This document shows positions 46,410-56,139 of a stretch of 64,000 nucleotides of DNA, one piece after another. The DNA is from Aromatoleum toluclasticum ATCC 700605 (GTDB lineage: Bacteria; Pseudomonadota; Gammaproteobacteria; Burkholderiales; Rhodocyclaceae), in NCBI RefSeq assembly GCF_000378245.1, contig NZ_KB899510.1, forward strand, positions 34,642 through 98,641, read 5' to 3'. The notes below the pieces were generated by a model, which ran no database searches, was not told where the DNA came from, and saw only the letters and a program-made list of their open reading frames with translations. How positions within the stretch are numbered: position 1 is the stretch's first letter; the number at the start of each line of letters is the position of its first letter. The translations under genes and the position numbers were made by a program.

Positions 46410-46787
46410 GGTTTGAGTGCGAGATTAACGTTCAATGCCACTTGGACATGCAATTTTTTTAGGGGGGTCCGCGGCACCGGTGGGCAGGTAACCGGAGACG
46501 CACAAAGCATACCGCACACAGATGGTGGCTGTCCGCATACGGGGACAGCTCTTATCAACCGCTCCCGGCCGGGTGTGCATGGTCAAGAACGGCAGCTTCG
46601 GAGCCGCGGAACTTGCGGAGGCACTGAGTGCGCGAATCGCCGCTTCAGGGAAATCTGGATGGCGGCTTGGGGTCGGGTCCGGCTGAGGGGCAGATTTCGG
46701 AGCGGACGTAGCGGCCAACTTTCGGAGCTACGACCGCTGACCGACTCGTTGCAGCCATTGGCGGCGACATACCCCAACAACCGGTCT

Positions 46788-46970
46788 GGCCGATCACCTT
46801 CCGGCCGCCAAGCCAATCGACCGCTGGCCCACGTCGCCGCACCCGTGTTCTTCCGCGCGACAACGGCTGAGTGGCGGGATGCGCTGCGATCCTCCCGCCC
46901 TACGGGATTGCGGCAACGGGACACGCAGAGGGGCGGAGGACGTCGATCATCGTAACGGCATGGCGGGCGC
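46788..46970 (-). repeat. Right arm of ~183-bp inverted repeat flanking an accessory island
   Basis: This is the reverse-complement partner of 42433-42614. It lies in the 712-bp gene-free stretch 46410-47121 between the GIY-YIG gene and folC, which otherwise contains no credible gene. The embedded REP-like hairpin is at 46873-46902. Confidence 0.8.
46873..46902. repeat. REP-like hairpin, copy 2
   Basis: GGCGGGAT-GCGCTGCG-ATCCTCCCGCC, the reverse orientation of the hairpin at 42500-42529, embedded in the right inverted-repeat arm. Confidence 0.6.
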
Positions 46971-47121
46971 CCCCCCCTTGCTTCGAACACCTGCCAGCTC
47001 TACCCGCCGTGCGACGGGCATCGGTTGCGGTGATTGTGACCGTAGGGCTGCCAGTTCGATGGATCCATTGTTGGACGAGGGCACCCGTCGCCCGGCGCTA
47101 CAGCCGCTGCATGCGAGCGGG

Positions 47122-48474
47122 TCATGCGGCCAATACGGCCCTCGCTGCGCCTGCCGCATACACGGACCCGGTGACGCACATCAGCGAGTCGGGCGGCAGG
47201 TCGATGAGGGTGTCCCTCACGGCGTGCTGCGGGTCCTCGATGATTCGAACGGGCAGATCGGGATAGCGCTGCCTGAGCCAGTCGGCGATCGCGAGGGGGG
47301 CGAGCGAACGCTGCCGATCGGCGCGCGTCGCGACGAGCGAGGTCGCTTGTGCGGCGAGTATCGGGAGCAGGGTCGCGAGGTCTTTGCCGGATGAAATGGA
47401 CACGACCATGTGCCGCTCGCGGCACCCGAGAACCTCCAGCGAGCGCATCAGGGCGCGGGCGGAGCATTCGGTGTGGGCTCCGTCGGCGACGACCCACGGG
47501 CTGCGCGCGAGGATCTCGGTGCGGCCCGGTAGTGCGACCTGTGCGAGACCGCGCCTCGCGGCGTCGGCCAGTTGCGGCAGGGGTAGCAGGTCGGCGTGCC
47601 GGATGCATGCGAGCGCCATCGCGGCGTTGCCGGCGAGATGGGGGCCCAGTACCGGCAGCGCGAGGTCGAGCGCCAGGGGGCCGCAGTCGAGGCGTAGCGC
47701 GAGGCCTTCGGCGTCGGCCCGCGTCACTTCCGCGGCGAACTCGATGCCGAGGCGATGCAAGGGCGCGGCGCAGGTCGTCGCCTGTGTTTCGACGACGGCG
47801 AAGGCTTCGCGGGGCAGGTCGCCGATCACGACCGGGACCCAGGGCTTGATGATGCCGGCCTTCTCGCCGGCAATCGCTGCGAGGGTCGTGCCCAGGCGGT
47901 CTGTGTGTTCGAGCTCGATGCTGGTGATGCAGGACACGAGCGGGGTGATGACGTTGGTGGGGTCCAGGCGTCCGCCGAGCCCGACTTCGATCAGTGCGAC
48001 GTCGACCGCCTCGCTCTCGAACAGCGCGAAGGCGGTTGCGGTCGCGAAATCGAAGAAACCGGGCGGGTGCTCACTATGCAGCAGCGCGGTGAGATGGGGC
48101 CGGACGCGCTCGGCCGCGGCAACGAAACCGGCTTCGCCGATCTCGCGCCCGCCGACGCGATAGCGCTCGCTATACCTCTGCAGGTGCGGCGAGGTGTAGC
48201 TGCCGACCCGCAGGCCGGCGGCACCGAGGATCGCCTCGCACAGCAGGACCGTGCTGCCCTTGCCTTTGGATCCGGCGACGTGGATGCACCGCAGCGCCCG
48301 CTGCGGGTTGCCGATGCGGGCGAGCAACTCGCTCACCGGCTGCAGCGCGAGCGCGGCCGGCGGGCAGGGGCGGGACGCTTCGGCCGCGACGAGCGCGTCG
48401 ATCAGCCGGGCCAGGTCGTCGGCATCGCGCAGCGGCCGGGCGGCCGCTTCCGCGACGCCGGCCGGGAAACTCAT
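47122..48474 (-). CDS. folC: Folylpolyglutamate synthase / dihydrofolate synthase
   Basis: A 450-residue Mur-ligase-like enzyme that adds glutamate to folates. The ATP loop GSKGKGST (~66-73), GSYTSPHL and [14 protein letters not shown] are typical, as is the C-terminal DGAHTECSA region. The start at 48474 overlaps the folD stop (ATGA). Because it is tied to folD and purU, it may be a second FolC dedicated to the folate pool of the one-carbon pathway; whether another copy exists elsewhere is unknown. Confidence 0.88.
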   Translation of the reverse strand: MSFPAGVAEAAARPLRDADDLARLIDALVAAEASRPCPPAALALQPVSELLARIGNPQRALRCIHVAGSKGKGSTVLLCEAILGAAGLRVGSYTSPHLQRYSERYRVGGREIGEAGFVAAAERVRPHLTALLHSEHPPGFFDFATATAFALFESEAVDVALIEVGLGGRLDPTNVITPLVSCITSIELEHTDRLGTTLAAIAGEKAGIIKPWVPVVIGDLPREAFAVVETQATTCAAPLHRLGIEFAAEVTRADAEGLALRLDCGPLALDLALPVLGPHLAGNAAMALACIRHADLLPLPQLADAARRGLAQVALPGRTEILARSPWVVADGAHTECSARALMRSLEVLGCRERHMVVSISSGKDLATLLPILAAQATSLVATRADRQRSLAPLAIADWLRQRYPDLPVRIIEDPQHAVRDTLIDLPPDSLMCVTGSVYAAGAARAVLAA

Positions 48475-49376
48475 CCCCACGCGGCCTCCATGAGCCCCTG
48501 CGGCACGGGGAGGCCGTGCTGGCGGCAGGCCGCTTCGAGCGTGTTGAGCAGCAGGCAGGCGATCGTCATCGGGCCGACGCCGCCCGGTACCGGCGTGATG
48601 GCGCCGGCGACCTCGGCGGCGCTGTCGAAGTCCACGTCGCCAACCAGGCGGCCTTTGCCGTCCGGTGTGTCGATACGGTTGATGCCCACGTCGATGACCG
48701 TCGCGCCCGGCTTGATCCAGTCGCCGGGGACCATGCGGGGCCGGCCCACGGCGGCGATGAGGATATCGGCGCGGCGGCATTCGTCGGCGAGGTCGCGCGT
48801 CTTCGAATGCGCGATCGTTACCGTGCAGCTTTCGCGCAGGAGCAGCGCAGCCATGGGCTTGCCGACGATGTTCGAGCGCCCCAGCACGACCGCGCGCAGG
48901 CCGGCGAGATCGCCAAGCCGGTGCTTGAGCAGCATCAGGCAGCCCAGCGGCGTGCAGGGCACCATGCCGTCGCCACCGGTCGCCAGGGCACCCGCGTTGA
49001 GGGGATGGAAGCCGTCGATGTCCTTTTCCGGGCGGATCGCGTTGATGACCCGGTCGGCGTCGACCTGCGGCGGCAGGGGCAGCTGGACGAGGATGCCGTG
49101 AACGGCCGGGTCCTCGTTGAGCCGGTCGATCAGTTCCAGCACTTTTTCCTGCGGCACGCTGTAGGGCAGGCGGTACTCGAACGAGGCCATCGAGGCTTCG
49201 CGCGCCTGACGCGCCTTGTTGCGGACGTAGACCTGGCTTGCCGGATCCTCGCCGACAAGGATGACGGCGAGGCCGGGGGTGAGGAGGTGTTGTTCGCGCA
49301 GGCGTACGACCTGGCGTCCGATCTCGGTGCGCAGGCGTTCGGCGGCTTGCTTTCCGTCGATGATCTCGGCTTTCAT
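48471..49376 (-). CDS. folD: Methylene-THF dehydrogenase / methenyl-THF cyclohydrolase
   Basis: A 301-residue bifunctional enzyme that turns methylene-THF into 10-formyl-THF using NAD(P)+. Active-site YVRNKARQA (Lys ~54), [17 protein letters not shown] and cofactor loop GRSNIVGKP are visible. The start at 49376 (MKAEIIDGK) matches the family. It lies between purU and folC in a minus-strand operon and would oxidise methyl carbon made by the corrinoid/MetF route on the facing strand. Confidence 0.94.
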   Translation of the reverse strand: MKAEIIDGKQAAERLRTEIGRQVVRLREQHLLTPGLAVILVGEDPASQVYVRNKARQAREASMASFEYRLPYSVPQEKVLELIDRLNEDPAVHGILVQLPLPPQVDADRVINAIRPEKDIDGFHPLNAGALATGGDGMVPCTPLGCLMLLKHRLGDLAGLRAVVLGRSNIVGKPMAALLLRESCTVTIAHSKTRDLADECRRADILIAAVGRPRMVPGDWIKPGATVIDVGINRIDTPDGKGRLVGDVDFDSAAEVAGAITPVPGGVGPMTIACLLLNTLEAACRQHGLPVPQGLMEAAWG

Positions 49377-49390
49377 CCGGTTCTCCCCGC

Positions 49391-50272
49391 TCAGCGGAAC
49401 ACGACGGTCTTGTTCCCCGTGAGGAACACGCGATGCTCGATGTGATACTTGACGGCGCGGGCGAGGGCGAGGCATTCGGTATCGCGGCCGACGGCGACGA
49501 GGTGTTCCGGCTGATAGGTGTGATCGACGCGCTCGACGGCCTGCTCGATGATCGGGCCTTCGTCGAGGTCCGAGGTCACGTAGTGGGCGGTCGCGCCGAT
49601 CAGCTTGACCCCGCGGTCATGCGCCTGGTGATAGGGTTTGGCGCCCTTGAAGCCGGGCAGGAAGGAGTGGTGGATGTTGATCGCGCGGCCTGAGAGCTTG
49701 TGGCACAGGTCCTCGGACAGCACCTGCATGTAGCGTGCGAGCACGACCAGGTCGGAGCCGGTCTCGGCGACGAGTTCGAGCAGGCGCGCCTCCTGCGCGG
49801 CCTTGGTCTCGGGCGTCACGGGCAAGTGATGGAAGGGGATGCCGTGCCAGTCGGCGAGGCGCTTGAGGTCGGGATGGTTCGACACGATCGCCGGCACTTC
49901 CATCTTCAGTTCGCCGGTGCGGAGCCGGTAGAGCAGGTCGTCGAGGCAGTGGTCGAACTTCGACACCATCAGCAGCACCTTCGGGCGCACCAGCGTGTCG
50001 TGCATCTCCCACGTGAAGTCCTCCTCGGAGCGCGGCAGCTCCTCGCTGAAGGCCTGCTTCAGTGCGTCGAAGGACGGCGTGCGGCCGGGCTCGGTCGAGA
50101 ACACCGTGCGCACGAAGAAGCGCCCGGTGAGGATTTCGTCGAACTGCTGCATTTCCATGATGTAGCAGTGGCGCTCAGCCAGGAAGGTCGAGATGCGGGC
50201 GACCGTGCCGATCACGCCCTTGCAGCTCGCCTTGAGTACGTAAATGTTCTTGCCTTCGGTCATGACCGACAT
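49391..50272 (-). CDS. purU: Formyltetrahydrofolate deformylase
   Basis: A 293-residue enzyme that releases formate from 10-formyl-THF. An ACT domain (~10-85) is followed by a formyltransferase-like domain with [17 protein letters not shown] (~193-209) and a catalytic Asp in [10 protein letters not shown] (~232). The start at 50272 has an AGGAG site. In Pseudomonas a purU copy accompanies sarcosine and betaine breakdown genes, matching this setting. It is divergent from the first corrinoid gene. Confidence 0.93.
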   Translation of the reverse strand: MSVMTEGKNIYVLKASCKGVIGTVARISTFLAERHCYIMEMQQFDEILTGRFFVRTVFSTEPGRTPSFDALKQAFSEELPRSEEDFTWEMHDTLVRPKVLLMVSKFDHCLDDLLYRLRTGELKMEVPAIVSNHPDLKRLADWHGIPFHHLPVTPETKAAQEARLLELVAETGSDLVVLARYMQVLSEDLCHKLSGRAINIHHSFLPGFKGAKPYHQAHDRGVKLIGATAHYVTSDLDEGPIIEQAVERVDHTYQPEHLVAVGRDTECLALARAVKYHIEHRVFLTGNKTVVFR

Positions 50273-50363
50273 CGCGCGTCTCCTGAATGTAGCGTTGTGT
50301 CCACCCCGGTCGTGCGAGGCGGCTCCTGTGTCCCTGGGTGGCCGGCAACTGTTGGCCGTCGCC

Positions 50364-50595
50364 CAATTTAGTCTTCCGGTCAGCACTCGCCTGTCTGGTT
50401 GCGACGAGTTCTGATCGCCCCACGACAGCCGCGCCAGTGCTGACGATGGCCGCGATCGCGGGCGGATCGGGGTGTCGCGTTTGGACATGAGCGGGTCGTT
50501 GAGACGCCTGTCAGTTCCAGGGGCTACGCCTAACCTGTGTCGCATCGGGTCCGCAGCATCCGCGCACCCGCAACGCCTCAGGAGGAGAAGACGAG
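50364..50595 (+). promoter_or_regulatory. Conserved upstream region of corrinoid gene 1
   Basis: This 323-bp intergenic stretch (50273-50595) contains a block similar to the one before corrinoid gene 2 (56567-56808), starting at CAATTTAGTCTTC in both. Two dyads are shared: TGTCTGGTTGCGAC (50392) and TGTCGCGTTTGGACA (50473-50487), both TGTC-N7-GACA-like. The second stands exactly 123 bases before the ATG in both copies. A common regulator is likely; I could not place a sigma-54 or sigma-70 promoter. Confidence 0.6.
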
Positions 50596-51294
50596 ATGGC
50601 GGATCAGATGGACGACGAAGATTTCGACCTGGCATCGCTGCCCGATGACGAGCTCATCGAGCAGGTGCACGACGACCTCTACAACGGCCTGCGCGACGAG
50701 ATCGTGGAGGCGACCAACATCCTGCTGTCGCGTGGCTGGAGCGCGAGCCGGGTGCTCGACGAGGCGCTGGTGGAAGGCATGCGCATCGTGGGGGTGGATT
50801 TCCGCGACGGCATCCTGTTCGTGCCCGAAGTGCTGATGGCCGCGAACGCGATGAAGGGCGGCATGGAGATCATCCGTCCGCTGCTGTCCGAGACCGGCGC
50901 GGAGACGGTGGGCAAGATCGTGATCGGCACGGTGAAGGGCGACATCCACGACATCGGCAAGAACCTGGTGGCGATGATGATGGAAGGGGCGGGCTTCGAG
51001 GTGATCGACATCGGCATCAACATCCCGGTGGAGACCTACATCGAGGAGCTGGAGAAGCACAAGCCGGACATCCTGGGCATGTCGGCGCTGCTGACGACGA
51101 CGATGCCGTACATGAAGGTCGTGATCGACACGCTGAAGGAGAAGGGCCTGCGCGACGACTACATCGTGCTGGTGGGCGGGGCGCCGCTGAACGAGGCCTT
51201 CGGCAAGGCGGTGGGGGCCGACGCCTACTGCCGCGACGCGGGCGTGGCGGTCGAGACCGCCAAGGCGCTGATCCAGCAGCGCCGCGCCGCCTGA
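50596..51294 (+). CDS. Methyltransferase corrinoid protein, copy 1
   Basis: A 232-residue cobalamin carrier of the MtbC/MttC/MtvC type. The helical cap domain (~20-100, including LVEGMRIVGVDFRDGILFVPE) is followed by a B12-binding Rossmann domain with the DxHxxG motif in GDIHDIGKN (~115-123; His ~118 is the lower cobalt ligand) and SALLTTTMPYM, VGGAPLNEAF. It carries methyl groups between a substrate methyltransferase and the methyl-THF methyltransferase. From residue ~20 it is identical to copy 2 (56809-57510). It heads an operon with DUF1638, a 'virulence factor' protein, a MetV-like gene and metF. Confidence 0.92.
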   Translation: MADQMDDEDFDLASLPDDELIEQVHDDLYNGLRDEIVEATNILLSRGWSASRVLDEALVEGMRIVGVDFRDGILFVPEVLMAANAMKGGMEIIRPLLSETGAETVGKIVIGTVKGDIHDIGKNLVAMMMEGAGFEVIDIGINIPVETYIEELEKHKPDILGMSALLTTTMPYMKVVIDTLKEKGLRDDYIVLVGGAPLNEAFGKAVGADAYCRDAGVAVETAKALIQQRRAA

Positions 51295-51316
51295 GACGGG
51301 ACGAAGGGGCGCGGAC

Positions 51317-51949
51317 GTGGAACCGGTACTGATCATCGCCTGCGGCGCGCTCGCGCGCGAGCTGAAGGCCGTGATCGCCGCGAACGGCTGGCAGCACGTG
51401 CAGCTGCACTGCCTGCCGGCGGATCTCCATAACCGCCCGGACCGCATCCCCGAGGCCGTGCGCGTGCAGATCCGCGCGAGCCGCGCGCGCTTCGGTCGCA
51501 TCCTCGTCGGCTACGCGGACTGCGGGACGGGCGGACTGCTCGATCGCATGCTCGAGGAGGAGGGCGTCGAGCGCCTGCCGGGCGCGCACTGCTACGAGTT
51601 CTACGCGGGCACGGCCGCCTTCAATGCGCTCGCCGACGCCGAGCCGGGCAGCTTCTACCTCACCGATTTCCTGGTGCGTCACTTTGACCGCCTCGTGATC
51701 CGGGAACTCGGCATCGAGCGTCACCCCGAACTCGCGTCGCAATATTTCGGCAACTACCGCCGGCTGGTCTACCTCGCGCAGTCGGAGGACGCGCAGTTGC
51801 TGGAGCAGGCGCGGGACGCCGCGAAGCGGCTCGGCCTCGAATTCCATTATCGGTTCACGGGCTACGGCGACCTTGAAGGGGCCGTCGTCCGCTTCCACAG
51901 ACAGCCAGGGCGCGACGCCCGCAGGGAGCAGGATTCATGGCAAAGCTGA
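51317..51949 (+). CDS. DUF1638 protein
   Basis: A 210-residue soluble protein of the DUF1638 family, with the conserved IACGALARELKAVI at the start, LVGYADCGTGGLLDRML and GAHCYEFYAG. The three conserved cysteines could bind metal or a cluster. Family members commonly lie beside corrinoid methyltransferase genes (recalled, not checked). It comes 22 bp after corrinoid gene 1 and overlaps the next gene. Function unknown; an accessory role in corrinoid methyl transfer or metal handling is inferred. Confidence 0.8.
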   Translation: MEPVLIIACGALARELKAVIAANGWQHVQLHCLPADLHNRPDRIPEAVRVQIRASRARFGRILVGYADCGTGGLLDRMLEEEGVERLPGAHCYEFYAGTAAFNALADAEPGSFYLTDFLVRHFDRLVIRELGIERHPELASQYFGNYRRLVYLAQSEDAQLLEQARDAAKRLGLEFHYRFTGYGDLEGAVVRFHRQPGRDARREQDSWQS

Positions 51950-52254
51950 TAGTTGTGCAGTGGCGTGACATCCCTGCACAGGTGATCGTCAAGAACGGCC
52001 GGGAGAGCGCGAAGGTGCAGCTTTCCGAGCGCTTCCAGGTGGCGATCGATCGCGCCGCGATGCGCGCCGGCAAGGGCAGCTCCGAGGCCTATCTCGAAGA
52101 CTGGCAGCGACTGCCGCCGCGCGAGTGTGGAAGCGAGCTGCAGGCCGAAGCGGCCGCCGAGGCTGCGCGCATCGAGGCGCGTTATAGCGACGGCGACCTC
52201 GAAACCCTGGTACGGGCGAAGGGCGTGGCGGTCGCGCAGGACGCCGCGAACTAG
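51937..52254 (+). CDS. 'Virulence factor' family small protein
   Basis: A 105-residue protein matching the family named 'virulence factor' (PF13769-like), with IVVQWRDIPAQVIVKNGR and an EAYLEDWQRLP segment. The family name reflects an old screen and says little about function. Here it lies between DUF1638 and a MetV-like gene, overlapping the former by 13 bp, which ties it to methyl-group oxidation. It has no signal peptide or membrane segment. Confidence 0.7.
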   Translation: MAKLIVVQWRDIPAQVIVKNGRESAKVQLSERFQVAIDRAAMRAGKGSSEAYLEDWQRLPPRECGSELQAEAAAEAARIEARYSDGDLETLVRAKGVAVAQDAAN

Positions 52255-52318
52255 AAAACGACATCAACAAACAGCCACGCTGCCGCGCCAACGACGGTGG
52301 CGGACGAAGGAGACATTC

Positions 52319-52792
52319 ATGTACGCAGTACGCCGGTGGGTGGTCCGACACTCACGGGGTTTCGAGATGATCTACAACGCGTTCGAGCCGGTGATTGCGC
52401 GGCTCGATCCGTTGTGGCGCAGCGTCGGATACGCGCGCGCGGAGAGGCCGGTGGCGAAGGTCGAGCGGGCCATCAAGGGCTTCCTGTTCGACTGCAAGAT
52501 GTGCGGCCAGTGCGCGCTCAGTTCGACGGGGATGTCCTGTCCGATGAACTGCCCCAAGACGCTGCGCAACGGCCCCTGCGGCGGCGTGCGCGCGAATGGG
52601 CATTGCGAGGTCAAGCCGGAGATGAAATGCGTGTGGGCCGAGGCCTGGGCCGGTAGCCAGCAAATGAAGTCCGGCAAGAAGATCCACGTCGTGCAGAAAC
52701 CGGTCGACAACCGGCTGCGCGACACATCGTCCTGGTTGCGCGTCGTGCGCAAGATCGCTGAACAGCGGGCCGGGCAGGGAGAGCAGAAATGA
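52319..52792 (+). CDS. MetV-like methylenetetrahydrofolate reductase partner
   Basis: A 157-residue protein of the MTHFR C-terminal family (PF12225-like), related to MetV of acetogens. A cysteine-rich core CKMCGQCALSSTGMSC (~60-75), then CPMNCPK and GPCGGV, should bind a [4Fe-4S] cluster or zinc. In acetogens MetV associates with MetF and supplies extra cofactors. The stop overlaps the metF start (ATGA). Its presence suggests MetF here uses a donor or acceptor other than simple NADH. Confidence 0.8.
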   Translation: MYAVRRWVVRHSRGFEMIYNAFEPVIARLDPLWRSVGYARAERPVAKVERAIKGFLFDCKMCGQCALSSTGMSCPMNCPKTLRNGPCGGVRANGHCEVKPEMKCVWAEAWAGSQQMKSGKKIHVVQKPVDNRLRDTSSWLRVVRKIAEQRAGQGEQK

Positions 52793-53829
52793 TTTTCGAC
52801 GACGAACCGACTCCAGGCGAAGGACTCCCGATCCTGCCGGGCCATGTCTCGCCGGGCCGCCTGGAGCGCGTGTTGCGCGCGGGCAAGTTCGCGGTCACGA
52901 CCGAGATCGATCCGCCCGATTCGGCGGATCCCGACGAAGTGTTCAAGCGCGCGGCGATCTTCGACGGCTACGTCGACGCGATCAACGCGACCGACGGCTC
53001 GGGGGCTAACTGCCACATGTCGAGCGTCGGCGTGTGTTCGCTGCTGACGCGCCGCGGCTACGCGATGGTCATGCAGATCTCGTGCCGTGACCGTAACCGC
53101 ATCGCGATCCAGGGCGAGATCCTCGGCGGCGCGGCGATGGGTGTGGCCAACATCATGTGCCTGACCGGCGACGGCGTGCAGGCGGGCGACCATCCGCAGG
53201 CGAAACCGGTTTTCGACCTCGATTGCATGTCCTTGCTGGAGATCGCCCGTGGCATGCGCGACGATGCCCATTTCGAGAGCGGGCGCAAGCTCGCGGTGCC
53301 GCCGCGCGTGTTCCTCGGCGCCGCGGAAAATCCCTTCGCGCCGCCCTTCGAGTGGCGCCCGCACCGCCTCGCGAAGAAGGTCGCGGCCGGCGCGCAGTTC
53401 ATCCAGACGCAGTATTGCTACGACATCCCGCGGCTCAAGGCCTTCATGTCGCAGGTGCGCGACCTGGGCCTGCTCGAGGGGCCGAACCGCGTGTACATCA
53501 TGGTCGGCGTCGGTCCGCTCGCGTCGGCCAAGAGCGCGACCTGGATCCGCGAGCACGTGCCGGGCGTCCACATTCCGGATAGCGTCATCAAGCGTCTGGC
53601 CGGAGCCGAGAAGCAGAAAGCCGAAGGCCGGCAGCTGTGCATCGACCTGATCCAGGAGATCCGCGAGGTCGAAGGTGTCAGCGGTGTCCACGTGATGGCT
53701 TACCGCCAGGAGGAGGCGGTGGCGGAGATCATCCAGAGCTCGGGCGTGCTGGAGGGACGCGTGCCGTGGTATCCGGGGCGTGACGGTCACCCCGGGAAGC
53801 AGAAACGCGAGACCTGCCCAGCGCACTAG
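52789..53829 (+). CDS. metF: Methylenetetrahydrofolate reductase
   Basis: A 346-residue FAD-dependent TIM-barrel enzyme interconverting methyl-THF and methylene-THF. FAVTTEIDPPDSADPDEV near residue 40 holds the catalytic Glu; MCLTGDG and FIQTQYCYDI follow the family. It is longer than the ~300-residue E. coli MetF. With the MetV-like partner it probably oxidises methyl-THF in the catabolic direction, feeding FolD and PurU. It ends the first corrinoid operon. Confidence 0.9.
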   Translation: MIFDDEPTPGEGLPILPGHVSPGRLERVLRAGKFAVTTEIDPPDSADPDEVFKRAAIFDGYVDAINATDGSGANCHMSSVGVCSLLTRRGYAMVMQISCRDRNRIAIQGEILGGAAMGVANIMCLTGDGVQAGDHPQAKPVFDLDCMSLLEIARGMRDDAHFESGRKLAVPPRVFLGAAENPFAPPFEWRPHRLAKKVAAGAQFIQTQYCYDIPRLKAFMSQVRDLGLLEGPNRVYIMVGVGPLASAKSATWIREHVPGVHIPDSVIKRLAGAEKQKAEGRQLCIDLIQEIREVEGVSGVHVMAYRQEEAVAEIIQSSGVLEGRVPWYPGRDGHPGKQKRETCPAH

Positions 53830-53836
53830 GGTCGGT

Positions 53837-53861
53837 GGCGGACGGGCATGGCTCGTCCGCC
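53837..53861 (+). terminator. Stem-loop after metF
   Basis: GGCGGACG (53837-53844) pairs with CGTCCGCC (53854-53861), eight bases after the metF stop. There is no T run. The 257-bp gap to 54086 contains no gene and separates converging units. Confidence 0.45.
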
Positions 53862-54086
53862 CGGTCCTGCCGCAACACCCTTTCTGGTGCCGCCGCTGTC
53901 CTCGTCGCGGCGCAGACGGGCTCCCGACCGCCCGTCAAACGCCCGAAGCGCCCGCCGCGGTGATCCTGCACGACTGGCTGCTGGCGGAATCGCGCGGAAA
54001 CCGGGTCGAGTGAGGCAGGTTGGCGACGGATTCACCGCAGCAGGAGCCGGAATCCAGCGTGCCCCCGCCCGATGAGCCCGAGCTGA

Positions 54087-56126
54087 TCAGGCCGGTTCGG
54101 CTTGTGCGACGCGATCAATGCGCCGGCACGGGGGGCCATACGCGATCGCGGTGAGCCGCATCTCGAAGAACACGTCGCCGTCGATCTCGTTGCTGACGCT
54201 GTTCTCGTCCTGTTCGAAGTCGATCTGCACCGAGGCTGCCCCCGCTTCCCGCGCCTGGGTCGCGGCTTCGTCGGCGGCGAGCGTGCGCGCGTATTCGACG
54301 GCTTCGCCGAGCTGCGGGAAGTCCTTCGGCCCATCGGGCGCGAAAACCCGGAAAGTCCCTCGCGTCGGCTGCGTGATCGTCAGGTGCACCCGCTGCGAGA
54401 CTTCGCCCAGCACCGCGCCGACGGCATTCGCCACTTCCGCGAAGCGGGGCATGTAGAGGCCGGTGCGCAGTCCGCGCGCGACCTCAGGGTAGTAGCTGGC
54501 GGCGGGACCGCCGACGGCGACGACCGGAGCGTCCCCCGCGAACTGGACGGAGAACAACGAGGGCTTGGACGGATCCCGCCGCTGTTCCATGACCATCTCG
54601 GTGAGCAGCCGTGCGAGCTTGTCCGCCTGGGCCGCGGCGAGGCGGTTCTGTTCGTGCAGCCCCGCCTCGATGAGCTTCTGGCTGATGCCGTCGACGACCA
54701 GATCGAAGACCTCGCGCGACGGGCCTTCGGCGTCGCCGTCGGGCCACGTGCCGCAACCGTACAAGCGGCGCATCTGGCGCGCCCAGATCCGGGCGCCCAG
54801 TTCGGCCGCGCGCGTGGACCAGTGGCTCGAGACGCCGAGTACGTGGGCCGCGTCGGTGGGCGTGAAACCGCTGTAGATCACCAGCCCCTTGCGTTCGAGG
54901 CGGGCGAGCGCGCGCGCGAGCCGACGGTCCTCCGCGGTGGCGTACTCCATGTCCACGGGTTTGACCGAGACGCGTTCCCAGGCCTGCCGTTCGTCGTCGG
55001 GCAGGCGCGCCAGCAGCGCCTCGTCGTGCTGCAGGCGCAGCGCGAAGCGCAGTTGGCTGCCGTGGGGCGCCGAGCTCGCCTGACGCTCGAGGACGGGCAG
55101 CACTTCAGGATGTTCGGCGGCGAGCAGGCTGAGCGGCACGACGCGGCGCGGGCCGATCGAGATCCCTTCGCCGCCGCTGAAGCGGACTTCGCTGTCACCG
55201 CCGAGACCGATGGAGTACACACGCACCGCCTCGACCATGGGCTGCCATCCGCCGATCAACGCACCATCGAAGCTCAGTTCCGGTCGCCCGTTGCGAACGA
55301 CGGCGATGTCGGTCGTCGTGCCGCCCATGTCGGCGACGATCGCGTCGCGCAATCCGCTCAGCGCACAGGCGCCGAGGACGCTGGCGGCCGGGCCCGAGAG
55401 CACGGTGCCCACGGGACGCTGCAGCGCCGATTGCGCATTGATCAGCGAGCCGTCGCCCTTGACGATCATCAGCGGGGCGTCGATGCCGCGCGCGGACAGG
55501 ATGGCCTCGACCGACTCGATGAGGCGCTGGACGTGGGTGATCATGCGCGCATTGAGTGCGACCGTCGCGGCGCGACGGGGCGCGCCGAGCGAGGACGCGA
55601 GCTCGTGCCCGCAGGTCGCCGGCTTGCGCGAGAGCTCCTGCACGAGTTCGCGCACCCGCACCTCGTGGCGCGGGTTGCGCACGCTGAAGGTCGCCGAGAT
55701 GGCGAAGGCCGAGACCTTGTCGCGCCAGTTCAGGATCGCCCTGCGCACGGCCTCTTCATCGAGCGGCGCGGCTTCGGCGCCGCCCGCATCGTGCCCGCCC
55801 GCGACGGTGACAATGGCCTCGGGGCCGAGCAGCTCCGCGAGCCCGCTGTTCTGCACCTGGCGCTCGTCGTAGCCGATCAGCAGCGCGCAGACGGGCGAAC
55901 CTTTGCCCTCGACGACCGAGTTCGTCGTCAGCGTTGTCGACAGGGACACTAGCGAGACGTCGGAAAGGGATTCGGGCGGCAGGCTGTCGATCGCGCGAGC
56001 GATGCCGACGGTCAGGTCGTAGCGCGTCGTGAGCTGTTTGGCGGCAGCGATCACTTCACGCCGATCGTCGACGAGCACCGCGTCGGTGAAGGTGCCACCC
56101 GTATCGATACCCAGCATCAGGCCCAT
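54087..56126 (-). CDS. Hydantoinase/oxoprolinase-like ASKHA protein
   Basis: A 679-residue protein of the HyuA family. GIDTGGTFTDAVLV at residues ~5-18 is the phosphate-1 motif of the acetate-kinase/actin ATPase fold, with IVADMGGTTTDIAVV and SGPAASVLG as further ATP-fold motifs. The last ~150 residues form a separate domain. Relatives include hydantoinases, oxoprolinases and acetone carboxylase subunits. No HyuB partner is present. Its place between two corrinoid operons suggests ATP-dependent handling of the corrinoid protein or an amide-type substrate; the sequence does not decide. Confidence 0.82.
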   Translation of the reverse strand: MGLMLGIDTGGTFTDAVLVDDRREVIAAAKQLTTRYDLTVGIARAIDSLPPESLSDVSLVSLSTTLTTNSVVEGKGSPVCALLIGYDERQVQNSGLAELLGPEAIVTVAGGHDAGGAEAAPLDEEAVRRAILNWRDKVSAFAISATFSVRNPRHEVRVRELVQELSRKPATCGHELASSLGAPRRAATVALNARMITHVQRLIESVEAILSARGIDAPLMIVKGDGSLINAQSALQRPVGTVLSGPAASVLGACALSGLRDAIVADMGGTTTDIAVVRNGRPELSFDGALIGGWQPMVEAVRVYSIGLGGDSEVRFSGGEGISIGPRRVVPLSLLAAEHPEVLPVLERQASSAPHGSQLRFALRLQHDEALLARLPDDERQAWERVSVKPVDMEYATAEDRRLARALARLERKGLVIYSGFTPTDAAHVLGVSSHWSTRAAELGARIWARQMRRLYGCGTWPDGDAEGPSREVFDLVVDGISQKLIEAGLHEQNRLAAAQADKLARLLTEMVMEQRRDPSKPSLFSVQFAGDAPVVAVGGPAASYYPEVARGLRTGLYMPRFAEVANAVGAVLGEVSQRVHLTITQPTRGTFRVFAPDGPKDFPQLGEAVEYARTLAADEAATQAREAGAASVQIDFEQDENSVSNEIDGDVFFEMRLTAIAYGPPCRRIDRVAQAEPA

Positions 56127-56139
56127 TCAGAATCCCCGG

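Noticed and set aside
42433..46970. Composite transposon reading of the island
   Set aside because: The inverted arms contain no transposase frame and no IS-type ends were recognised, so it is reported only as an inverted-repeat-bounded island.
50480..50560. Sigma-54 promoter before the corrinoid genes
   Set aside because: No GG-N10-GC core is conserved between the two upstream copies in the expected place.
50273..50595. Possible cobalamin riboswitch before corrinoid gene 1
   Set aside because: I looked for a B12-box-like sequence and the usual multi-stem layout and did not find them. The conserved features are short DNA dyads instead. A covariance-model search would settle it.
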